Counted from the first letter of the stretch, positions 45,665 to 55,968 are shown. The stretch is 64,000 bases of DNA from Methanobacterium sp. (GCA_018263005.1 JADFDH010000002.1:62001-126000); one strand, 5' to 3'. The notes: generated from the sequence alone by a model not told the origin. Translations and numbers: made by a program.

Positions 45665-45718
45665 GTAACTCACATTGATATGTTAAAGTTAGCAAAAAAT
45701 AAATTTTAATATATATAG

Positions 45719-45860
<142 letters not shown>

Positions 45861-45894
45861 TGAATCTAAAAATACCTTTCTAAACACATTATAA

Positions 45895-45966
<72 letters not shown>

Positions 45967-45991
45967 CTAGTACTAAAATTTACTATTTGTT

Positions 45992-46003
45992 GATATTTAA
46001 ACC
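45992..46003 (-). promoter_or_regulatory. TATA box of the tRNA unit
   Basis: On the minus strand GGTTTAAATATC lies about 30 bases before tRNA-Cys, a suitable archaeal promoter for the tRNA-Cys/tRNA-Trp pair. Confidence 0.5.
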
Positions 46004-46093
46004 TTACGTATATCATTTCTAAATAATGATGATCCTGATTTTTTTTGATTTAATCTTAAATACCTAAACAAAAAAAGTTTTCTTATATTTATT

Positions 46094-46474
46094 TTAGTTT
46101 AAAATTATTATATGACTGGCGTTGGAGAGCGGAGGATAACTCTGAATTATTGATCCGGTGAATTTAATTTCAATGATTTTACCTGGTTTAAGATCACTTA
46201 TAGATGCATTTTTTAAAGTATTACCATATTTACGTGATATTGAAGTGTTTTTTGATATGATTATGGAAATATTCTGACTTTCCGATACACCACTACGATT
46301 TCCTTCCACCAATAAGGAACAGACCGCATTTTTATCCCCGTGGATTTTATCATTACAGATACCTATGATTTTACCACTCATATCCATTCGATCATTTCCG
46401 GTAGCAGTAAGGGCACCATAAACAACCCCCATGAATAATACAAAAAGCAATGCCGTTACAATTATGACCTTCAT
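46094..46474 (-). CDS. Exported DUF3221/YobA-like protein
   Basis: A 126-residue protein with an N-terminal export segment (VIIVTALLFVLFMGVVYGAL) and an OB-fold-like soluble part. The order of strands (GKIIGI, CSLLVEG, NISIIISKNTSI, ISDLKPGKIIEIKFTG, then IIQSYPPLSNASHIIIL) resembles DUF3221 proteins. Three cysteines are present in the mature part. Start ATG 46474 has GGGGAG just upstream. The function is not known. Confidence 0.6.
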   Translation of the reverse strand: MKVIIVTALLFVLFMGVVYGALTATGNDRMDMSGKIIGICNDKIHGDKNAVCSLLVEGNRSGVSESQNISIIISKNTSISRKYGNTLKNASISDLKPGKIIEIKFTGSIIQSYPPLSNASHIIILN

Positions 46475-46587
46475 ATTCTCCCCATCCAAGATATCAGTGA
46501 AATTGTATAATAGTTGTTTTATATAATATTCTGACCAAAAATGTCGTGGTTATAACAATCATTTCTACTTTTCCAATATTTTATAAT

Positions 46588-46613
46588 ATGGATGCTAAAG
46601 ATGGATGCTAAAG
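46588..46613 (+). repeat. 13-base perfect tandem duplication
   Basis: ATGGATGCTAAAG occurs twice head to tail at the start of the decayed integrase-like fragment. Thirteen is not a multiple of three, so it shifts the frame between the two ATGs. Confidence 0.85.
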
Positions 46614-46986
46614 ACCCACGAGTTAAAGATATTAGAAACGACCCACTATTTATAACTTTCGTAACTGATCGAGACTTATCGACTTCCACGATAAGAATTT
46701 ACGCAATACACTAACAACTATTCTGCATGTGGTGGGGAGTGTCCTACCCAATTATTTTAAGAAGCTGAAGCTGAAGAAGATGAGGGTATAAAGACCTAGA
46801 AAGAGAAAAATAAAAAAATACATTGAAATGTATCATGGATGGTTAATAGAACAAGATTATGCGCCTTCCCGGATTAGTTTTGTCATAAAAGTAGTCAGAA
46901 GCTTCTATAACCATAATGACATATTTTATTCCGACAATTCAGAAGACCGAATTCATGATGAAGAGTTTATTTTAATTATTGTGTGA
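46601..46986 (+). pseudogene. Decayed tyrosine recombinase-like N-terminal fragment
   Basis: Three frames together read as an integrase core-binding domain: MDAKDPRVKDIRNDPLFITF and LSTSTIRIY in one frame, EAEAEEDEGIK in another, then KKYIEMYHGWLIEQDYAPSR and VIKVVRSFYNHND. At least two frameshifts and several stops separate these pieces. No catalytic (R..HxxR..Y) domain follows, so only the N-terminal part remains. A perfect 13-base tandem duplication (46588-46600 = 46601-46613) lies at its beginning. It stands about 600 bases from two tRNA genes, common targets of such integrases. Confidence 0.6.
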
Positions 46987-47031
46987 TTTATCACCAACAA
47001 TCTTAAAAAGATTAAATACTTGTGCTTACTA

Positions 47032-47053
47032 TTAGTTTGTGATAATAAACTAA
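47032..47053 (+). promoter_or_regulatory. Inverted repeat in the leader of the giant PMBR protein gene
   Basis: TTAGTTT and AAACTAA, perfect 7-base arms around an 8-base spacer, lie about 20 bases before the ribosome binding site. The same arms occur with a 4-base spacer in the promoter at 62632-62663. Confidence 0.45.
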
Positions 47054-47086
47054 CTTCAAAATAATAAATAATTGGAGGTGGAAATT

Positions 47087-50000
47087 TTGAAAATTAAAAG
47101 TAGAGTACTCTATCTAATGCTGATACTAACTTTATTAGCTCTTTTTTTTAATATTGGCAATGTATCCGCGACTAATTCTACAAATTTCACTGTTGATCAG
47201 ATTGGTAATGCATCATTTTCTGTTCAGTCATATGTGGAAGCCAATCATAAGCTTCCAAACAACGTAACAATAGCAGGAACAACCATGACCATGCCACAAT
47301 TCTTGAATCTCGAAACAACAGCAGTACACAATATTTACAATAACATAACCACAAATATAACATTAGGGAGCTATAATAATGCGACTAATCCATCAGAATC
47401 CATAACCACTACTGGAAACCTAACAAATACCAGTTATGTCACCCTGGCAAATAATGTTATGTCATATATGAGCACCAATGGAAGAGCACCTAATTATCAA
47501 TCAACCAGTTTAGGTAATATGCGCTATGAAAACCTAGTTTACACATTCGCCGAAATCATGAACTCCTATATGGTTGCCAAAGACTTACCGAACTTCATCA
47601 TAGTCAGGCCTTGGACTACAATTACAAACAGTAGTACAAAATTCATTAATATGAATGAAATAAATTATGCGGCAGAAACTGTTAAGTGTTATGTGGAGAC
47701 TAATCATCAAATTCCTAATAATGTCACAGTATCTGGAAATCAAGTCACTATGCCTCAGTTTTTGAAACTCGAAACAATGTTTCTTACATATGTAAATGGG
47801 AATCTTTTCCAATCAATTCCATTAGGAAGTTACGGAACGGCACCCAGTCCATCTGAAAGCATAACCGGAGGAAATCTACAAGCTCAAGATTATTACACAA
47901 CTGCTTGTAATATTATAGCTTTCATGGATTCCAATGGACGTGCACCCAATGCAGCCTCAACTATATTGGGAACAATACGCTATGAAAACTTAGTATATAC
48001 TTATGCCGAAATAATAAATTCAATTAGCAGAAACAAAGGCTTACCCAGTTATATCTGCCTAGTCCCTTGGACAACAGTATCAAATACTAATAAAGTTTTC
48101 ATTACCATGGATCAAATTAATACAGCTGCGAGTTCAGTAAAATTGAGTGTAGAAACGAATCATACGCTTCCAAGCAATGTTACCATTGGTAATAGGCAAG
48201 TTAATATGCAAGATTTCCTGAAACTGGAAATAATGTCAATAAAAAACATTTATGCAGGTCTATATCAGTCTATTATCTTAATTAATTACAGTCCAGCTAC
48301 TAATCCCACTGAAACTGTAACCGGCGAAAAAGAAAACTATGAAAGTTACATGAACATAGTGGAAAACATCAGATTATACATGCAAAGCAATGGAAGAGCA
48401 CCAAATTATCAAACAGGAAATGTAGGGAATATTCGATTTGAATCATTAATATACATGTACGCTCAACTCTTAAATTACAACAACGTAAATAAAGCCCTAC
48501 CATCAAATATTATTGTTAATTCTTGGTCATCTGTAACTAATCCTAACACTAAAACTTTCGATACTGGTCAAATAATCAGCGGTGCAGAGAGCATAATTTC
48601 ATTTGTTGAAACTAATCATAACTTACCTACTAATGTCACCATTGCAGGAACTAATATTAGTATGTCTAATTTCCTGAAAATGGCTCTTGCCACGATACAG
48701 AATATAGATGGTAAGTTATATGGACAGGTAGTACTGGGTAATTTCAGTGAACCTGGAACTTATTCAGAAACTATCACTGGTGGCAGTCTAAATAAAACAG
48801 ATTATTTAAATTTAGCAAAAGACATTGAAAATTTTATAATTGCTAACGGAAGAGGACCAGCCTACCAAACTACCAGCTTCGGGAATATACATTATAAATC
48901 ATTAGTGTATATATTCAGCCAAATATTAAGCTCTTATAAAACAAACAACTACATACTACCCGATCTAATAACAGTAAGACCCTGGTCAGTAGTATCTAAT
49001 GCAAACACTAAATTCTTCACTATAGACCAGATAGAAACTGCAGCAACAACCGTAAAAACATACGTAGAAACCAATCATACCCTACCGGGCAGTGTAATTA
49101 TAAATAATACTTCGGTGACTATGCCTAAATTTCTGAAACTAATAACCACCGTAGTAGCAAATATAAATGGGAAGCTAACCACATCAATTGTTCTACAAGA
49201 CTACAGTGCAGCCACTAGCCCATCAGAATCTATAACTGGTGGAAGTGTAAGTAGTACTGATTATCTGATTTTGGCTAATAGTATTATCTCTTTCATGGAT
49301 ACTAATGGAAGAGCACCTAACTATCAAACGGTTACAATGGGAAATATACGCTATGAATCACTGGTTTTTATGTACTCCCAAATGCTCAGCTATGAAAGCA
49401 ATGAAGATAAATTACCTGCTAGCATCACTGTAGATAAATGGAGCGTGGTCTCCAATACAAGTAACACATTTTTCACCTTAGACCAAATAAAAACCGCTGC
49501 AGCCAATGTCCAATCTTATGTGGAAACTAATCATGACCTACCTACCAATATAAGCATTGGAACAACTACTGTTACTAGGGCACAGTTCTTACAACTGTTA
49601 ACCACCGCAATTCAAAATGCAAATGATAGCCTGTTAACTTCTTTCTTTAAGGCGACTTATAGTGAACCGCCAACACCTTCAGAAAGTATAACAGATCCAA
49701 CATTTAATAAAAAAGATTATTTAGGTGTTGTAAAGGATGTTATGGCATTCATGTACACTAACGGTCGAGGACCTAATTATAAAACCACTACACATGGGAA
49801 TATACAATACCAGAACCTAATCTATATGTTCAGCAAGATATTAAACTCAAATAATGCAACAGGCACCATGCCACAATCCATAACCATACAATCTTGGGCT
49901 ACTATTTCCAATGCAAACTCCAAACTCTTCACAATTGATCAAATAAAAACCGCAGCAGAAACAGTTAAAAATTACGTAGACACCAATCACCAACTACCTG

Positions 50001-53000
50001 CAAACATAACCATCAATGGACAACTGGTAACCATGCCACAATTCCTAAAATTAACCGCACAATCCGTGTTAAACATTGAAAATTATTTAAATACTTCGGT
50101 GATTTTAGAAACTGTAACAGCACCGTCTAGTCCCTCAGAGAACATTACCAGCGGAATCATATATAGGGATGAATTTGTGGATATGGCAAAGGAAGTATTA
50201 TCCTACATGAATTCCCACAGTGGGGCTACACCAAATAACATTTCAGACACCAGTTTAGGAGATACCATACGCTATGAATCACTCATCTACCTCTTCTCAA
50301 ATGTAATAATCTCTTATAATGCTTCGGAACATGCACCTGATCATGTTTCAGTAATCCCTTGGTTAGCCATTTCAAATCCAAACGGAACCTTTAATTTCAG
50401 AACCCAAAAAGTGTTCAACAGCATACAAGCCGCTATAGACGATACTGACACCTTAAGTGGTGATACTCTTTGGCTGGGAAAAACTAACTACATAGAAAAT
50501 ATCACCGTCAATAAGAAAATAAACATACGACCAGTCAATGGTATTGATGTGATGGTAGAAGCTTCAAACCCAAACCTACCTGTTTTCACCATAAACGTTA
50601 GTGGAAATGGAACATCCATACGTGACCTTATAATAAATGGATCAACCGGAAACGCAGGAATTTATATTAATAACTCTTCAGACAACTATATTTTAGGAAA
50701 TACAATAACAAACAATAATAATGGAATATACATTTATAACTCGAGTGATAACTTGATTTCAGGAAATGAGTTATCGAACAACACTTTAAATGGGTTATTA
50801 ATAAATTTAGGCTTAAAAAATATGGTTTCTGGTAATGAAATATATGGCCATGGTACTGCAGGAGTAAACGTCCAAGATTCGAATGAAAATGGTATTTACA
50901 GCAATAACATTTATAACAATCTGGATGGAATACATTTAAATAACTCTTCTACAAAGGTAAATTACAACAGAATTGCAGAAAATAGTAGATATGGACTCAA
51001 AAATGAAGGCAACAGTATAGTGGATGCTACCAATAACTGGTGGGGATCTAATAATCCAACGGTATCCTTAACCAGCCCGAGCGACATTTGCATAGCCGGA
51101 GGAACAGTAACTTATAATCCCAATTTAGTACTCATCATCAACAGCTCGACTGATCGATCAGACCGTAGTGGTGACTACTACAACTATTTGATAACTGCAG
51201 ATTTAACGCATAATAATCAAGGAAACGACACATCACCAGACGGGAATATTCCAGATGACATACCTATAAACTTTAGCACAACACTCGGAATGGTTAACTC
51301 CTCAGCATTGACTAAAAAAGGTAAAACGGAACTTACACTTAGCTGCACATCGGCAGGCACAGCAAATGTTTCAGCAACTTTAGATAACCAGACGATCACT
51401 CGACCTGTAACCATAACTAGTATAAATACGCTTGGAGTATACAACACCCGAACCCAGGAAAGTTTCGCCACCATACAAGATGCTATAATTGATCCTGACA
51501 CACAAAATGGCGATACTATAACCTTAGCAGAAGGTATCTATACAGAAAACGTGATTGTCAACAAGAAACTTATTATACAACCGGTCACTGGAGCAAATGT
51601 AACTGTTAAAGCGGATGAGACAAAGGAAAGTGTAATAGTATTAAATAACGGAGGAAGTGGTTCAACTATTCAGGGATTGAACATAGTAGGTTCATCAGAT
51701 TCAAATGGAATATCTTTAAGCCATGCTTTCAATATTATTATCAGCAACAACATAATATCCGGTGCTAACAAAGGAATATATCTATATCAATCTGGTAATA
51801 ACATCATAAGTGGAAATACAATAAACAACAATTATTATGGGATTAATAGCTACGAATCTACCAATAACAATATAACAGGAAATAACGTAAACAATAATCA
51901 AAACGGAATATACTTAGCCAGTTCTAACAGTAACACAATAAATGGAAACACGGTTAAAGACAATTGGTACGGACTATATCTGATGGTATCAAGTTCAAAC
52001 GCCATATCTGGGAACGATATAAGTGATAGTTGGGTAGGGCTTTATATCTTCCAATCCAACAACAACAGCATAAATAACGACAGCATCACAGATAACGGAG
52101 TAGGAATTACATATTTTGACTCCATTGGTATTACAATAACTGGAAATACGTTTTCAAACAATTGGATATCAGACACGTCAGTTGTAGATTCCAGTCAAAT
52201 GTTTATAGCCACAACAAACTTCTCTTGTGGAGCAGCAGCTCTAGCTACGGTACTTAAAAATTTAGGTATTATAACAAATGAGTTAGAAATAGGTAACCTA
52301 GCTGGAACTGATGAAACCGGTACTAGTTTACTTGGTTTGAAGACAGCTGCCATATCTAAAGGAGCGACAGCAATTGGGGTGAGGATAGACGCTGACCAAT
52401 TACAAGCAAACTATATTGCCGTCCTGTCAATCAACGGATTTAATCATTTCGTTGTGATACAAAACATAGATAGTAATATGGTTACATTAATAGACCCTAA
52501 TTTAGGAACAATTCAGATTAGCAGAGACAAATTTGATTCGTTATACAGTGGTGTGGCATTGATTATCAATGGAAGCGCGCCCCCGGGTGCTATCGTCCTA
52601 AACGATAATGAAATGCAAGATGTCAAAGCAAATGGCCATTGGGAATCGTATTATCTCTATTCCTACTGGATACCAATCCCATATATTGACCATTATGAAT
52701 ACATAGATTTTGGTGGTATTTGGTATCCTTACTGTAATTTCAATTGGAATACATGGCATTGGGAATCAGGATGGGCTTATCTAGACTTTGGAGGTATATG
52801 GATACCAATATGTGGGATATACTATATGGAAATACCAATTTATGGGGTTATATATGTCCCTGATATCGAATATCAATATAATGAAGATAGAATCTTACCA
52901 TGCACAGAAGTTGGACTTAGTATATTAGCACTAGCAGCTGGATGTGTCTCTGGATATACCGAAGGTCTTGGATTAGCATCAGGCATAAGTCTAGTAGCTG

Positions 53001-53116
53001 GATCAGGAGCTACAGCGGCAAGTGTATACATGGGCGAAATTACTAGAGTGTATACAGATCCTTGGTTAAGAGTTACAGTTGATGGACATCAAGTATATCC
53101 ATATTTATGGTGGTAA
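47087..53116 (+). CDS. Giant surface protein: 14 pseudomurein-binding repeats, beta-helices and a C39-like peptidase domain
   Basis: A 2009-residue exported protein. Start TTG 47087 follows GGAGGTGG. A signal peptide (1-28) precedes seven tandem units of about 150 residues (35-1102). Each holds a pair of pseudomurein-binding repeats, one with ETNHxLPxNV and MPQFLKL, the other with NGRAPNYQ and IRYESLVY. Then: a NosD-type beta-helix (about 1105-1330) ending in NNWWGSNNP, an Ig-like domain, a second beta-helix (about 1450-1700), and a papain-like C39-type domain (about 1702-1830) with the candidate Cys in FSCGAAALATVLKNLG, His in NHFVVI and a following IDPN. The C-terminus is Trp/Tyr-rich with a hydrophobic Ala/Gly segment. 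It is probably anchored to the pseudomurein wall and presents a peptidase; the substrate is unknown. Confidence 0.85.
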   Translation: MKIKSRVLYLMLILTLLALFFNIGNVSATNSTNFTVDQIGNASFSVQSYVEANHKLPNNVTIAGTTMTMPQFLNLETTAVHNIYNNITTNITLGSYNNATNPSESITTTGNLTNTSYVTLANNVMSYMSTNGRAPNYQSTSLGNMRYENLVYTFAEIMNSYMVAKDLPNFIIVRPWTTITNSSTKFINMNEINYAAETVKCYVETNHQIPNNVTVSGNQVTMPQFLKLETMFLTYVNGNLFQSIPLGSYGTAPSPSESITGGNLQAQDYYTTACNIIAFMDSNGRAPNAASTILGTIRYENLVYTYAEIINSISRNKGLPSYICLVPWTTVSNTNKVFITMDQINTAASSVKLSVETNHTLPSNVTIGNRQVNMQDFLKLEIMSIKNIYAGLYQSIILINYSPATNPTETVTGEKENYESYMNIVENIRLYMQSNGRAPNYQTGNVGNIRFESLIYMYAQLLNYNNVNKALPSNIIVNSWSSVTNPNTKTFDTGQIISGAESIISFVETNHNLPTNVTIAGTNISMSNFLKMALATIQNIDGKLYGQVVLGNFSEPGTYSETITGGSLNKTDYLNLAKDIENFIIANGRGPAYQTTSFGNIHYKSLVYIFSQILSSYKTNNYILPDLITVRPWSVVSNANTKFFTIDQIETAATTVKTYVETNHTLPGSVIINNTSVTMPKFLKLITTVVANINGKLTTSIVLQDYSAATSPSESITGGSVSSTDYLILANSIISFMDTNGRAPNYQTVTMGNIRYESLVFMYSQMLSYESNEDKLPASITVDKWSVVSNTSNTFFTLDQIKTAAANVQSYVETNHDLPTNISIGTTTVTRAQFLQLLTTAIQNANDSLLTSFFKATYSEPPTPSESITDPTFNKKDYLGVVKDVMAFMYTNGRGPNYKTTTHGNIQYQNLIYMFSKILNSNNATGTMPQSITIQSWATISNANSKLFTIDQIKTAAETVKNYVDTNHQLPANITINGQLVTMPQFLKLTAQSVLNIENYLNTSVILETVTAPSSPSENITSGIIYRDEFVDMAKEVLSYMNSHSGATPNNISDTSLGDTIRYESLIYLFSNVIISYNASEHAPDHVSVIPWLAISNPNGTFNFRTQKVFNSIQAAIDDTDTLSGDTLWLGKTNYIENITVNKKINIRPVNGIDVMVEASNPNLPVFTINVSGNGTSIRDLIINGSTGNAGIYINNSSDNYILGNTITNNNNGIYIYNSSDNLISGNELSNNTLNGLLINLGLKNMVSGNEIYGHGTAGVNVQDSNENGIYSNNIYNNLDGIHLNNSSTKVNYNRIAENSRYGLKNEGNSIVDATNNWWGSNNPTVSLTSPSDICIAGGTVTYNPNLVLIINSSTDRSDRSGDYYNYLITADLTHNNQGNDTSPDGNIPDDIPINFSTTLGMVNSSALTKKGKTELTLSCTSAGTANVSATLDNQTITRPVTITSINTLGVYNTRTQESFATIQDAIIDPDTQNGDTITLAEGIYTENVIVNKKLIIQPVTGANVTVKADETKESVIVLNNGGSGSTIQGLNIVGSSDSNGISLSHAFNIIISNNIISGANKGIYLYQSGNNIISGNTINNNYYGINSYESTNNNITGNNVNNNQNGIYLASSNSNTINGNTVKDNWYGLYLMVSSSNAISGNDISDSWVGLYIFQSNNNSINNDSITDNGVGITYFDSIGITITGNTFSNNWISDTSVVDSSQMFIATTNFSCGAAALATVLKNLGIITNELEIGNLAGTDETGTSLLGLKTAAISKGATAIGVRIDADQLQANYIAVLSINGFNHFVVIQNIDSNMVTLIDPNLGTIQISRDKFDSLYSGVALIINGSAPPGAIVLNDNEMQDVKANGHWESYYLYSYWIPIPYIDHYEYIDFGGIWYPYCNFNWNTWHWESGWAYLDFGGIWIPICGIYYMEIPIYGVIYVPDIEYQYNEDRILPCTEVGLSILALAAGCVSGYTEGLGLASGISLVAGSGATAASVYMGEITRVYTDPWLRVTVDGHQVYPYLWW

Positions 53117-53136
53117 TCTACTTTTATTTTTTTTAA
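53117..53136 (+). terminator. Oligo-T tract after the giant PMBR gene
   Basis: Directly after the stop stands CTACTTTTATTTTTTTTAAA, an archaeal-type oligo-T terminator that separates it from the small membrane protein gene. Confidence 0.4.
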
Positions 53137-53167
53137 AAAAAATTAGATAAATAAAGAGGTATCAAAA

Positions 53168-53509
53168 ATGAAACGAGGTTTATCTTTAATAATAATAAAT
53201 TTATTATTTTTATCATCTATTTCTTTGGCATATTTTGGCAATATGAGTTTAAAGTCTTATTATTTACCATTTATATTTATTTTTTTATCATTGATTATTG
53301 TCGGATTTATTGAATTGCTTGAGTTTCGTAATAAAACTTTTCTTGGCATAATTTTAGCTATAATTACATTAGTAATGTGGATATTTGTTTACATGACTCC
53401 GATTTCTCCGGGTGTTAATTTAACATTTTATTATATAGAAACTGGACTAATTACTCTAGCAATAATCGTATTGGCTATTTTTTTACCCAGAGAATGGAAG
53501 AAACTATAA
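53168..53509 (+). CDS. Four-span small membrane protein
   Basis: A 113-residue very hydrophobic protein with four membrane segments (residues 3-20, 32-50, 58-79, 88-107). AGAGGTATC precedes the ATG. No family is recognised. It follows the giant PMBR protein gene by 51 bases in the same direction, so it might assist that protein, but a terminator-like tract lies between them. Confidence 0.55.
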   Translation: MKRGLSLIIINLLFLSSISLAYFGNMSLKSYYLPFIFIFLSLIIVGFIELLEFRNKTFLGIILAIITLVMWIFVYMTPISPGVNLTFYYIETGLITLAIIVLAIFLPREWKKL

Positions 53510-53820
53510 TAAGGCGGAATAAAAAAAGTATCTAATCTGATATTTGTGTTGGGTGGCATTTTGTTTTATTTTCCCTAATAACTTTTTTTATTGAATTTTT
53601 TAATATATAATATGGTGGGTCTGGCAGTCGAGCTGGTGCCTTTGTTTTTTCAATATTCTTTGTATAATTATATATCCTGTTCAAGGGCTCAGAGTCCATC
53701 TATAATTTGAGTTGATTTTGGACTAAAATTTTCATCAAATATTACCTTATTACATTATATCCTTTTAATTTATCAGAGGTTTGTTTTTCTCTCGAATAGA
53801 ATATAAGCTATAAAAAAGTC
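53510..53820. other. Intergenic stretch with no recognised feature
   Basis: About 310 AT-rich bases between two small membrane protein genes of the same direction. I see no frame with family resemblance, no tRNA and no strong palindrome. A TATA-like ATATAATATGG lies near 53604-53614. Confidence 0.4.
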
Positions 53821-54132
53821 ATGGAACTTTTAAAAGAGAGTGAGATTCATTTTTTGGTAACTTATAATGTGGTACATGAAAAAAAGTTCTTTTTAATATC
53901 TGTGATATCATTTCTAATATTTATTGTAGGAATCATTCAGTTAACTGTTAAAATTGATCCTAAAGAAATACCCCTAATTTTAGTTTATTATACTATTTTA
54001 TTAATTTATTTTATTACTTTATTAATTTTTATGAGAAAAGATCATTATCAAATCCCATATAAAACACCTACCTATATATTACTAATTATTGATTTATTAT
54101 TATTGTATATACCAATAATATTGAGTATTTAG
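53821..54132 (+). CDS. Small three-span membrane protein
   Basis: A 103-residue protein with three hydrophobic segments (about 20-40, 50-70, 82-102) and a charged loop at 70-80 (MRKDHYQIPYK). No ribosome binding site precedes the ATG and no family is recognised; an internal start or a leaderless transcript is possible. Support is weaker than for its neighbour. Confidence 0.4.
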   Translation: MELLKESEIHFLVTYNVVHEKKFFLISVISFLIFIVGIIQLTVKIDPKEIPLILVYYTILLIYFITLLIFMRKDHYQIPYKTPTYILLIIDLLLLYIPIILSI

Positions 54133-54596
54133 ATTCTATAATATATTTATCTGCATTACTCTAAATAAATGATTTAATACTATTTTTTGTTATATAATAT
54201 GGGTGTGTGTAATATTTTGATGGATGGAACTCTAAACAGCATACACACTACAAAAAATCAAAGCTCCAAGATTTATAAAGAAATTTATGTATTATTTAAA
54301 ATATTTAGAATAAATATAAAGTAATCTTCTTATGCAGATATTATATTATCTTTTATTGTAACCTTGACATTATTGCAACTTCTATATAATATTCTCTTTA
54401 AGCATTAATAGTTTTCGATAGAATGATGCCCATTTGTTAAATTATTCTAAAAATTAAGATTGAATGATCATCTGAAAAATTTGAAATAATTTTAGGACTT
54501 ATTAAAATTAGAATGAAATTAAATTAATGACTTAATAAACAAACAAAATAATATGACCCTTATATTATAAAATAATAATTTGATAAAACTAGGTAA
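54133..54596. other. Intergenic stretch, convergent genes
   Basis: About 460 very AT-rich bases between a rightward membrane protein gene and the leftward nitroreductase pseudogene. GTGTGT and ACACAC stretches about 40 bases apart near 54203 and 54243 could pair, which hints at a small RNA or transcript end. I see no protein-coding remnant. Confidence 0.35.
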
Positions 54597-55208
54597 TTAT
54601 CTATTTTTAATTATATCCTCTATTTTTAACCTTTTTCTTGGCATAGGAGATTCATGTGGATAACCAACCGGGATAAGAGCTATAATAAAAGTGTTTTCAT
54701 CCCAGGCAAATATTTTTTTAACCTCCTCCTCATCAATTGCTCGAATCCAGCACGTGCCCAATTCAAAATCCAAAGCTCTTAAAACCATGTGTTCAATGGC
54801 TATGGCCACATTAACCGCTATACGAGGACCGATTTTTTTGATATTCATTTTTATTTTTTCATTAAGATTTGCACAGATGATATTCACTATCCTATCTTCA
54901 ACAACACCAATCCTACCTAAATCTTGTATCCCGGATTCTGAACCCTCTAAATAGCCGGAGATATCCGCACAACACACTATTACCACCGGTGCCTGAGCGA
55001 TGGACCGTTGATCATAAGCTGCTCTGGCCAGTTTTCGTCTTGTTTCACTGTCTTTTACTATTTTAAAACGCCAATGCTGAGCATTACAGCCATATGGGGC
55101 TAATCTGGCTGTTTATATTAAAGCAAGGATCTGTTAATCAGGTACTGGATCTTCTTTTAATTTTCGGATACTTCTCCTTTTTTCAATGGCTTCTTTAGTG
55201 GTTATCAT
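54597..55208 (-). pseudogene. Nitroreductase-family pseudogene (two in-frame TAA codons)
   Basis: Reading leftward from ATG 55208 gives TTKEAIEKRRSIRKLKEDP, a normal nitroreductase start with the FMN-binding R-S-I-R, then PVPD, a stop, QILALI, a second stop, and TARLAPYGCNAQHWRFKIVK and the rest of the domain in the same frame to 54597. Both stops (near 55134 and 55113) stand where relatives usually have Glu, so each fits a single GAA-to-TAA change. The intact 129-codon tail is the C-terminal half. It begins four bases after the methyltransferase stop. Confidence 0.8.
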
Positions 55209-55212
55209 TTTA

Positions 55213-55968
55213 TTATTTACTCCCTCCGAAAATGGAGAAAATACCCTGCTTATAATAACAATCCACATCCTTAAAACCAGCTATTTCCAGCATTTTTAAC
55301 TGATCCGAGAGTTTATCCGGGTGATTATCAGGATTATTTTTATACTTTTCCGGTAAATTCACAAAGCTTTCTTTATCCGTCCATTCCTCTCTTAATTTCA
55401 TTTCTTCTTCATTCTCAGCAATCCATTCACTCCAAAGAACACGATACCAGCTTTCTAATTGATCTGAAGGGGCTTTAATCGTTTCAATATTTAAGAAATA
55501 TCCTCCTGGATTTAAATGATTGTAAATATAATGGAATAATTCTTGCTTTTCTTCAGTGGAGAGATGGTGGATAGCCAGTGATGATACGATAAAATCAAAA
55601 TCGTGTGCTATTTTATAAGTAACAGCATCTTTCACCAGTAATTCCTGAAAAGTTCCATTTATATAATGAAAACCATGTGATTTGAAATTTTCCCGGGCAT
55701 TATCCAGCATATGAGATGATCCATCTACTAGAGTAACCTCAATTTTACTAGAAACACTTAATATCTCCCTGATCAATGCCCCATTTCCACAACCTAAATC
55801 TAAAATCTTAACGGACCTATCAGCTATTTTATTATCCAAAAAAAATCTGTAAAAAGATTTCAATATCTTAAATATTCTCTTTCTCTCCAGTATATAAATA
55901 TCAGCATTTTCCACGAATTCCTTGGCATGTTCTATCTCTGCCCATTCTGATTCTTCAAACTTACTCAT
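55213..55968 (-). CDS. Class I SAM-dependent methyltransferase
   Basis: A 251-residue Rossmann-fold methyltransferase. Motif I is VKILDLGCGNGALIREIL; the acidic strand 2 end reads EVTLVDGSSHMLDNAR; FDFIVSSLAIHHLSTEEK is the usual post-motif region. It has a C-terminal cap with NIETIKAPSDQLESWYRVLW. The substrate is unknown. Start ATG 55968 follows GTGAT. It is similar in layout to the protein at 62684 and precedes the broken nitroreductase. Confidence 0.85.
   Translation of the reverse strand: MSKFEESEWAEIEHAKEFVENADIYILERKRIFKILKSFYRFFLDNKIADRSVKILDLGCGNGALIREILSVSSKIEVTLVDGSSHMLDNARENFKSHGFHYINGTFQELLVKDAVTYKIAHDFDFIVSSLAIHHLSTEEKQELFHYIYNHLNPGGYFLNIETIKAPSDQLESWYRVLWSEWIAENEEEMKLREEWTDKESFVNLPEKYKNNPDNHPDKLSDQLKMLEIAGFKDVDCYYKQGIFSIFGGSK

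Noticed and set aside
47200..50390. DNA-level repeat array or CRISPR in the giant PMBR gene
   Set aside because: The periodicity is about 450 bases and is conserved at protein level as pseudomurein-binding repeats; the DNA copies have diverged.
54200..54250. GTGTGT/ACACAC pairing as a defined small RNA
   Set aside because: The arms are only six bases of simple repeat, no promoter is clear, and nothing else supports a defined RNA.
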